This document shows positions 1-5,061 of a DNA stretch of 5,061 nt, piece after piece. The position numbers and the translations under genes were made by a program. The DNA lies in the NCBI GenBank assembly GCA_013813215.1, contig JACCSC010000035.1:1-5061 (forward strand). Direction: 5' to 3'. Within the stretch, counting starts at the first letter, position 1, and each line of letters begins with the position of its first letter. The notes beneath the pieces were generated by a model, which searched no databases, had not been told where the DNA came from, and worked only from the letters and a program-made list of their open reading frames with translations. Origin of the DNA: Geodermatophilaceae bacterium. GTDB lineage: Bacteria > Actinomycetota > Actinomycetes > Mycobacteriales > Geodermatophilaceae.

Positions 1-128
1 AGCAGGAAGGCATTGTCGAAAGCGGGTACCGGTCGGTCTTCAACTCCGGCCGGGCCGCCCACCAGAGCGTCCAGCACGTCCACCTGCACGTCCTCGGCGG
101 CCGCGACATGGGCTGGCCGCCCGGCTAG
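1..128 (+). CDS. HIT-family (histidine triad) nucleotide-binding protein, C-terminal end
   Basis: Only the last 41 residues are in the window; the first complete codon is at 3 and the stop is TAG at 126-128. The fragment carries the family signature QSVQHVHLHVLGGRDMGWPPG, that is H-x-H-x-H with a hydrophobic residue between the histidines, followed by the conserved LGGR and WPPG ending of HINT-type proteins. In this family the central histidine attacks the phosphorus of AMP-linked substrates, so the protein is expected to be a soluble purine nucleoside phosphoramidase or a related nucleotide hydrolase; its physiological substrate cannot be told from sequence. A HIT gene directly upstream of phoH is the usual actinobacterial arrangement. 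About 70-85 bases separate it from phoH, so they may or may not share a transcript. The gene is cut by the window edge and is not itself broken. Confidence 0.93.
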   Translation, partial: QEGIVESGYRSVFNSGRAAHQSVQHVHLHVLGGRDMGWPPG

Positions 129-157
129 AGCCCGGCCGAACTGTCGCCCCGCGCGGG

Positions 158-163
158 TAGCAT
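158..163 (+). promoter_or_regulatory. Possible -10 element (TAGCAT) upstream of phoH
   Basis: TAGCAT lies in the 71-base gap between the HIT gene and phoH and fits the actinobacterial -10 form TAnnnT. A start about seven bases downstream would leave a leader of roughly 30-45 bases before phoH. No TTGACA-like -35 is visible at 16-19 bases spacing, so this is a weak candidate. The same TAG is also the in-frame stop that limits how far upstream phoH can begin. Confidence 0.25.
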
Positions 164-199
164 CGCCGGCGTACCCGTCCCGTCCGCGAAAGCAGCCTG

Positions 200-1228
<1,029 letters not shown>

Positions 1229-1240
1229 CCGACCCGCGCA

Positions 1241-1711
1241 ATGCCTGTCGAGATCGCCAACGAGTCCGACGTTCCCGTCGACGAGGCCGGCCTGGCCCGG
1301 CTGTGCCGGTTCGTGCTCGCCGACCTCGGGGTCAACCCGCTGGCCGAGCTGTCCGTACTCGTCGTCGACACCGAATACATGGCCTCGCTGAACCAGCGCT
1401 GGATGGGCGAGGGGGGACCCACCGACGTCCTGGCCTTCCCCATGGACGAGTTGGACACCGCCCGCCGGCCCGACGACCCCGAGCCGGGGCCGAGCCTGCT
1501 CGGCGACGTAGTGCTGTGCCCCGCCGTCGCGGTCCGCCAGGCCGCCGCGGCCGGGCACAGCTTCGAGGACGAACTGCACCTGCTGACGGCGCACGGCATC
1601 CTGCACCTGCTGGGCTACGACCACGGGGACGCGGAGGAGGAGCGGGAGATGTTCGGCGTACAGGGCCGGGTTCTGCGCAGCTGGCAGGACAGCCGGGTCA
1701 ACGACCGATGA
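1241..1711 (+). CDS. ybeY: Endoribonuclease YbeY (rRNA maturation factor)
   Basis: The product is 156 residues, normal length for YbeY (UPF0054). YbeY is a single-strand-specific, zinc-dependent RNase involved in 16S rRNA 3' end maturation and 70S ribosome quality control. The hallmark metal site HGILHLLGYDH (H-x3-H-x5-H) is complete at residues 118-128. Upstream are the conserved GPTDVLAFPMDE block (59-70) and LLGDVVLCP (86-94), with the ELHLLTAHG lead-in to the metal helix. The ATG at 1241 gives MPVEIANES, which matches the usual VEIANES-like family N-terminus. The gene begins 12 bases after the phoH stop and has no strong Shine-Dalgarno, suggesting coupling to phoH translation. Its last codons overlap the next gene by ATGA. 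All key residues are present. Confidence 0.97.
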   Translation: MPVEIANESDVPVDEAGLARLCRFVLADLGVNPLAELSVLVVDTEYMASLNQRWMGEGGPTDVLAFPMDELDTARRPDDPEPGPSLLGDVVLCPAVAVRQAAAAGHSFEDELHLLTAHGILHLLGYDHGDAEEEREMFGVQGRVLRSWQDSRVNDR

Positions 1712-3036
1712 CCTCCTCCGACGTGACACTGCTGGTCGTCGCCGTCGTGCTCGTCGTGCTGGCCGGTGGCTTCGCCTGCATGGACGCCGCCCTGGCGATG
1801 GTCTCGCGGGCCCGGGTCGAGGAGCTGGTCCGCGAGCACGCTCGCGGCGCCACCCGGCTGATCGCGGTGGTCGACGACAAGGCGCGCCACGTCAGCCTGC
1901 TGCTGCTCCTGCGCGCCGCGTGCGAGCTGTTCGCCGCGGTCATCGTCGCGGTCGTGCTGATCTCGTTGCTGGGCGCCGACTGGGCCACCATCCTGGTCGC
2001 CGGCGCGGCGATGACCGCGGTGAGCTACATCCTGATCGGCGTCGGTCCGCGCACCCTCGGCCGCCAGCACCCGTACCCCGTGGCGCTTCGGACCGCCGCC
2101 CTGACCCGGTTCCTCGCGGTGGTCTTCGGACCGCTGGCCACCCTGCTCATCCTGATCGGCAACGCGATCACCCCGGGCAAGGGCTTCCGGGACGGACCGT
2201 TCTCGACCGAGATCGAGCTGCGCGAACTCGTCGACCTGGCCGAGGCCAGCGGGGTCGTCGAGCATGGCGAGCGCAACATGATCCAGTCCGTGTTCGAACT
2301 GGCCGACACGATCGTCCGCGAGGTGATGGTGCCCCGGCCTGAGATGGTCTGGATCGAGGGCAGCAAGACCGTCGGCCAGGCGCAGGCGCTCGCGCTGCGC
2401 AGCGGATTCTCCCGGATCCCGGTGATCGGCGAGAACGTCGACGACCTGATCGGCGTGGTCTACCTCAAGGACATCATCCGGCGCACGCAGGGCAGGGCCG
2501 AGGCTGATCGCGCGGCTCGGGTAGTCGAGGTGATGCGTCCGGCGTCGTTCGTGCCCGAGTCCAAGCCGGTCGACGCGTTGCTGCGCGAGATGCAGGCGCA
2601 GCGCATCCACATGGCGATCGTGGTCGACGAGTACGGCGGGACCGCCGGGCTGGTGACGATCGAGGACATCCTCGAGGAGATCGTGGGGGAGATCGCCGAC
2701 GAGTACGACGAGAACGAGCGGCCGCCGGTCGAGCACCTTGATGACGGCACGATCCGGGTCGTGGCCCGGCTGCCGGTCGAGGATCTCGGTGAGCTGTTCG
2801 ACGTCGAACTCGGTGACGAGGAGGTCGAGACCGTAGGCGGGTTGCTCGCTCGTGAACTCGGCCTGGTCCCAATCCCGGGCGCGCAGGTCGAGGTCGGGGG
2901 GCTGCTCTTGACCGCGGAGAGTGCCGGCGGGCGGCGCAACCGGATCGACTCGGTCCTGGTCAGCCGCGTCGTCGCAGGGGCGGCCGCACCCGCCGACGGG
3001 CGCGGCGAGCCGGTGGCCGCGGAGCCCACCCCATGA
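1708..3036 (+). CDS. CNNM/CorC-type membrane protein (DUF21 – two CBS domains – CorC_HlyC)
   Basis: The product is a 442-residue integral membrane protein, often labelled hemolysin-family or CorC. The DUF21 region has four hydrophobic segments at about residues 5-28, 63-88, 92-113 and 130-153. CBS domain 1 spans about 205-260 (VMVPRPEM...SRIPVIGENVDDLIGVVYLKDII). CBS domain 2 spans about 275-330 (VMRPASFVPESKPV...VVDEYGGTAGLVTIEDILEEIVGEI). The CorC_HlyC domain runs from about 340 to 422, ending RRNRIDSVLVSR, followed by a short Ala/Pro/Glu tail. CNNM/CorC proteins are implicated in Mg2+ export, with CBS domains sensing nucleotide and Mg2+; that role is inferred here from family. The ATG at 1708 overlaps the ybeY TGA as ATGA, which fixes the start; the open frame extending upstream to 1303 only shadows ybeY. 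The far end overlaps the next gene by another ATGA. It corresponds to Rv2366c in M. tuberculosis and, in context, to E. coli ybeX. Confidence 0.94.
   Translation: MTSSDVTLLVVAVVLVVLAGGFACMDAALAMVSRARVEELVREHARGATRLIAVVDDKARHVSLLLLLRAACELFAAVIVAVVLISLLGADWATILVAGAAMTAVSYILIGVGPRTLGRQHPYPVALRTAALTRFLAVVFGPLATLLILIGNAITPGKGFRDGPFSTEIELRELVDLAEASGVVEHGERNMIQSVFELADTIVREVMVPRPEMVWIEGSKTVGQAQALALRSGFSRIPVIGENVDDLIGVVYLKDIIRRTQGRAEADRAARVVEVMRPASFVPESKPVDALLREMQAQRIHMAIVVDEYGGTAGLVTIEDILEEIVGEIADEYDENERPPVEHLDDGTIRVVARLPVEDLGELFDVELGDEEVETVGGLLARELGLVPIPGAQVEVGGLLLTAESAGGRRNRIDSVLVSRVVAGAAAPADGRGEPVAAEPTP
3021..3024 (+). promoter_or_regulatory. Ribosome binding site GGAG for the CDA-like gene
   Basis: GGAG lies 8 bases before the ATG at 3033, inside the 3' end of the CorC-like gene. 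Together with the ATGA overlap it supports this start and indicates coupled translation. Confidence 0.6.
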
Positions 3037-3359
3037 GCACCCAGCTCGACCCGGAGGACGCCAAGCTGGTCACCCTCGCTCGCGCCACCCGGGCCCGGAC
3101 GGGAGCGTCCGAGGGTGCCGCCGTGCGGGACGGGGACGGGCGGACGTACGCCGCCGCGACCGTCGACCTGCCCTCGCTGCAGCTCACGGCGCTGCAGTCC
3201 GCGGTGGCCCTTGCGGTCGCCAGCGGTGCCCGTGACCTGGAGGCGGCCGCGGTGGTCGGTCCTGACCCGTCGGTCGAGGATGCCGGCGCCGCCGCCGTAC
3301 GGGATCTGAACCCGGATGCCGTCGTGCTTCGCGCCGATCCGTCGGGAAGCGTGCTCTAG
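3033..3359 (+). CDS. Small cytidine-deaminase-like protein (probably non-catalytic)
   Basis: The product is a 108-residue soluble protein encoded directly after the CorC-like gene, overlapping it by ATGA. By position and pattern it corresponds to the small cytidine-deaminase-like protein of actinobacteria (Rv2365c position in M. tuberculosis), often auto-annotated as cytidine deaminase. Residues about 26-100 follow the deaminase order: AAVRDGDGRTYAAATVDLPSLQLTALQSAVALAVASGARDLEAAAVVG, then an acidic loop and DLNPDAVVLRADPSG. The protein contains no cysteine and no histidine. The zinc ligands (C/H-x-E and PCxxC) of true cytidine deaminases are therefore absent, and deaminase activity is not expected. 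It may be a structural or regulatory paralogue; that is inference. Its stop codon TAG at 3357-3359 shares bases with the stop codon of the opposing gene. Homology is judged by context as much as by sequence. Confidence 0.85.
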   Translation: MSTQLDPEDAKLVTLARATRARTGASEGAAVRDGDGRTYAAATVDLPSLQLTALQSAVALAVASGARDLEAAAVVGPDPSVEDAGAAAVRDLNPDAVVLRADPSGSVL

Positions 3360-3925
3360 CGCTCGCGCATGGGGCGACCGAGCACGGCCTCGCCGAATCG
3401 GTCCGGATTGCGGACCCACAGCGACTTCGCGGCCCGTGCGCCGTCGACGGTGTAGAGCAGGTAGACCCGCGTGGCGCCGGGAAACCAGCTGCTCGCCGAG
3501 CGGGCCCGCGGCCAGTCCTCCGGCCGCTGCCGCACCGTCACGTCGAGGATCGCCGAAAGCGCGACGAAGCCGTAACAGGACACCCGGCGGATCCCGGCGA
3601 TGTCGAAGCTGACCCCGTGCTGGCTCACGGTGATCCGGGTGACGGACACGAACAGCAGCAATGCGACGATGGCGACGAGCCGGCCGAGGTCGGTCCCGGC
3701 CGACGCGGTGTCGGCCAGGCCGACGTACGTCAGGTATCCGGCCGCCGCCACCACGGCGGCGACCAGCACCCAGGTCCGTGGGGGCGCGTAGGACCAGTAC
3801 CGCAGCCGGATCGGGGTAGTCGTGGCCGAGCGGCGCGGCCCCCGCGCGACGAAGAAGCGCCACGGCTGGACCTGCCGCTCGTGCTTCTCGCGCTCCTGCG
3901 CCCACCGTCGATTCAGGCCCGCCAC
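3356..3925 (-). CDS. Two-helix membrane protein with PH-like (DUF3093-like) C-terminal domain
   Basis: The product is about 189 residues. The first 50 or so are cytoplasmic and strongly basic (RRWAQEREKHERQVQPW...RGPRRS). Two membrane helices follow, at about 51-71 (TWVLVAAVVAAAGYLTYVGLA) and 81-99 (GRLVAIVALLLFVSVTRIT). A beta-rich C-terminal part (100-189) begins ITVSQHGVSFDIAGIRRVS and includes VYLLYTVDGARAAKSLWVRNPDRFGEAVLG. This layout resembles small actinobacterial membrane proteins with a bacterial PH-like or DUF3093-type domain; I do not recognise a specific gene and assign no function. I chose GTG at 3925, because it clears the divergent methyltransferase and has a purine-rich GGTAGGG upstream. 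The open frame continues to ATG at 4027, but that would overlap the neighbour's coding sequence and adds residues of low quality. The gene converges on the CDA-like gene with overlapping stop codons. Confidence 0.72.
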   Translation of the reverse strand: MAGLNRRWAQEREKHERQVQPWRFFVARGPRRSATTTPIRLRYWSYAPPRTWVLVAAVVAAAGYLTYVGLADTASAGTDLGRLVAIVALLLFVSVTRITVSQHGVSFDIAGIRRVSCYGFVALSAILDVTVRQRPEDWPRARSASSWFPGATRVYLLYTVDGARAAKSLWVRNPDRFGEAVLGRPMRER

Positions 3926-3966
3926 AACCGGGCACCCTACCCACGCCCCGGCTCGCCGTTCATGAT

Positions 3967-3986
3967 CTCCGTATCCGGATCGGGAG
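3967..3986. repeat. Interrupted palindrome in the divergent intergenic region (possible operator or hairpin)
   Basis: The core ATCCGGAT at 3973-3980 is a perfect 8-base palindrome. It is flanked symmetrically by CTCC (3967-3970) and GGAG (3983-3986), with two unmatched bases on each side, so 8 of 10 positions are symmetric. It lies in the 69-base gap between the two divergent genes and its right arm overlaps the methyltransferase Shine-Dalgarno. It could be a repressor site or an RNA hairpin that hides the ribosome-binding site. Short palindromes also occur by chance in G+C-rich DNA. Confidence 0.35.
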
Positions 3987-3987
3987 G
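3982..3987 (+). promoter_or_regulatory. Shine-Dalgarno GGGAGG deciding the methyltransferase start
   Basis: GGGAGG is followed by a 7-base spacer and GTG at 3995, a near-ideal arrangement. The alternative ATG at 3962 has no purine-rich sequence before it. This favours the GTG start, which opens with VRLTAKQIALHDDQRDLG. Confidence 0.75.
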
Positions 3988-3994
3988 CGCTGAC

Positions 3995-4750
3995 GTGCGG
4001 TTGACGGCGAAGCAGATCGCCTTGCACGACGACCAGCGCGACCTCGGCGCGGCCGGGCGTGCCGCACTGGTCCGCGCGTTCGGACGGCTGTTTCCGGCGG
4101 CCGGTCGGGTGCTGGACGCCGGGGGCGGGACCGGCTGGGCCGTTCCCCTGCTCGAGGCGGCCGGCCTAACGGCGGTGCTGGCCGACCTGTCGGCCGACAT
4201 GCTGGCCGCCGCCGCCACAGACACGCCACGCGTGCGGGGCGACCTGACGGCGCTGCCGTTCGCCGGCGGTGGGTTCGACGGCGTGCACGCGTCGTACGCC
4301 ATCCAGAACGTCCCCGACTGGACCGCGGCGATCTGCGAGTGCGTCCGCGTGCTGCGTCCCGACGGCGTTGCCGTCGTGGCCTGGGGCGGGCCGTCCCCCG
4401 ACCCGATGGTCCGCGACGTGTCGGCGTTCTACTTCGCGCAGCTCGGTCAGTGGGCCGGCACCGCCGGCCAGCGCCAAGGCCTGAGCTCGACGGCGGCGGG
4501 TGCGGCGCAGGTCGAACGGGCCGGCTGCGTGGCGATAGCTCCGGTGACGATCACTGGAGCGCAGACCCGCACGCTGCGCCAGCTCGTCGTGCGGATGGCG
4601 ACCAATCCGTTCCGCGGCGACCCACCGGCTGACCTCGCGCGCACGGCCCGGGCCACGACCCTGGCCTGGGCCGCCAAGCGCTACGGCGACCTCGACCGTC
4701 CCCGCACGGTGGAGGTCGCGCACGTGCTGTACGGCTACCGGCGGCTCTGA
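3995..4750 (+). CDS. Class I SAM-dependent methyltransferase (Methyltransf_11-like)
   Basis: The product is a 251-residue soluble methyltransferase with a Rossmann core. Motif I VLDAGGGTGWAVPLL is at residues 39-53. The acidic ribose-binding position is in VLADLSADML (61-70). GDLTALPFAGGGFDGVHASYAIQNVPDW (82-109) covers the adenine-binding aspartate and motif IV, and VRVLRPDGVAVVAWG (117-131) is the post-core beta strand region. These place it with the UbiE/Methyltransf_11 type, which methylates small molecules or lipids; the substrate cannot be read from sequence. Residues 132-251 form a variable C-terminal half without a pattern I recognise. GTG 3995 was chosen over ATG 3962 because of the GGGAGG Shine-Dalgarno. 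The gene is divergent from the membrane protein gene (69-base gap) and convergent with a second methyltransferase, with only 5 bases between the stop codons. Confidence 0.87.
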   Translation: MRLTAKQIALHDDQRDLGAAGRAALVRAFGRLFPAAGRVLDAGGGTGWAVPLLEAAGLTAVLADLSADMLAAAATDTPRVRGDLTALPFAGGGFDGVHASYAIQNVPDWTAAICECVRVLRPDGVAVVAWGGPSPDPMVRDVSAFYFAQLGQWAGTAGQRQGLSSTAAGAAQVERAGCVAIAPVTITGAQTRTLRQLVVRMATNPFRGDPPADLARTARATTLAWAAKRYGDLDRPRTVEVAHVLYGYRRL

Positions 4751-4759
4751 GGTGCTCAG
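4747..4759. repeat. Small inverted repeat spanning both convergent stop codons
   Basis: CTGAG (4747-4751) and CTCAG (4755-4759) form a perfect 5-base stem with a GTG loop. Each arm contains the TGA stop of one of the two convergent methyltransferase genes. It has no U-run on either side and the stem is short, so a role as a bidirectional terminator is doubtful. The symmetry may simply follow from two TGA codons facing each other. Confidence 0.25.
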
Positions 4760-5061
4760 GCGCGGCCCCAGGTCAGCGCGTGCATGGGGGTGAGCTGCGC
4801 CGAGCCGAGGTCGGTGAACCCGTGGCGCGTCAGCAGATCGTCGTACGCCGAGCGCGGCAGCAGCTGGTCGTCGATCTGGGCCTCGAAGAACTGGATGGCG
4901 CACATGACCCGGCCGGGCACGGTCCGCAGCCCCCCGTCGCTGTCCGGGAACGAGAAGTCGGAGATCACGAAGGACCCGCCAGGCCGCAGGGCCGCCTTCA
5001 CGTTGGCGGTGACCCGGTCGGCGTCGCGGCACTCGTGCATGGAGATGTTGTTGATGACGAG
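4756..5061 (-). CDS. Second SAM-dependent methyltransferase, C-terminal part (runs off the right edge)
   Basis: The frame is open to the window edge, giving 101 residues of the C-terminal half; the start lies beyond position 5061. The visible part begins LVINNISMHECRDADRVTANVKAALRPGGSFVISDFSFPD. This is the motif IV strand and helix region followed by the conserved ALRPGG turn and the next core strand of class I methyltransferases. The rest includes GRVMCAIQFFEAQIDDQLLPRSAYDDLLTRHGFTDLGSAQLTPMHALTWGRA, where the HGFTDLG segment resembles the usual C-terminal beta hairpin. Motif I (the SAM-binding glycine loop) is not in the window, so integrity cannot be judged. The internal ATG at 5038-5040 is not a credible start, because it would remove half the fold. 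It converges with the plus-strand methyltransferase. The two share fold-level motifs but show no obvious close sequence identity in the overlapping part. Confidence 0.83.
   Translation of the reverse strand, partial: LVINNISMHECRDADRVTANVKAALRPGGSFVISDFSFPDSDGGLRTVPGRVMCAIQFFEAQIDDQLLPRSAYDDLLTRHGFTDLGSAQLTPMHALTWGRA

Noticed and set aside
1303..1707. Upstream extension of the CorC-like frame
   Set aside because: It lies wholly within ybeY in another frame and is Arg-rich. The true start is the ATG at 1708 in the ATGA overlap, just before the first membrane helix.
2460..3944. Long minus-strand open frame of 494 codons opposite the CorC-like and CDA-like genes
   Set aside because: It overlaps well-supported genes on the plus strand and the membrane protein frame on the minus strand. 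The product is Arg/Pro/Ala/Ser-rich with no recognisable motif.
3617..3994. Upstream extension of the methyltransferase, including ATG 3962
   Set aside because: Most of it is antisense to the membrane protein gene and has no fold. GTG 3995 has a GGGAGG Shine-Dalgarno at 7 bases, while ATG 3962 has none.
3926..4027. N-terminal extension of the minus-strand membrane protein to ATG 4027
   Set aside because: It would overlap the start of the divergent methyltransferase, and the added residues show no conserved character.
4166..5032. Minus-strand frame of 288 codons opposite the methyltransferase and overlapping the second one
   Set aside because: It is out of frame with the clear methyltransferase motifs on both strands and has Arg/Pro/His-rich shadow composition.

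Overview
The window is strongly G+C-rich and densely coded. It is chromosomal DNA of a high-G+C actinobacterium. The grounds are codon use rich in G/C at third positions, GTG/TTG starts, and the gene order HIT protein – PhoH – YbeY – CNNM/CorC-type CBS protein – small cytidine-deaminase-like protein, which is the standard actinobacterial order (compare Mycobacterium tuberculosis Rv2368c–Rv2365c). I cannot assign a genus from the sequence alone.

Positions 1–3359 hold a conserved plus-strand block. It contains the end of a HIT-family nucleotide-binding protein, a PhoH-family ATPase, the rRNA-processing endonuclease YbeY, a four-helix DUF21/CBS/CorC membrane protein, and a 108-residue cytidine-deaminase-like protein that lacks any metal ligand. 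PhoH to YbeY is spaced by 12 bases. The next two junctions are ATGA overlaps, so phoH–ybeY–corC-like–CDA-like is almost certainly one translationally coupled operon. PhoH (YbeZ), YbeY and CorC (YbeX) are also adjacent in E. coli and are linked to ribosome RNA maturation and Mg2+ homeostasis.

Positions 3356–5061 are accessory. In many actinobacteria era would follow the CDA-like gene; here it does not. Instead there is a minus-strand two-helix membrane protein whose stop codon overlaps that of the CDA-like gene. Then comes a divergently transcribed SAM-dependent methyltransferase with a strong Shine-Dalgarno, and last the C-terminal part of a second methyltransferase on the minus strand that runs off the right edge. 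Both convergent junctions are extremely tight (a 4-base overlap and a 5-base gap). No stretch over 300 bases lacks a gene.

I found no RNA gene, CRISPR array, insertion sequence or obvious novel system. The points most worth a second look are the metal-ligand-free deaminase-like protein, an interrupted palindrome overlapping the methyltransferase ribosome-binding site, the unusual convergent ends, and the displaced era position.
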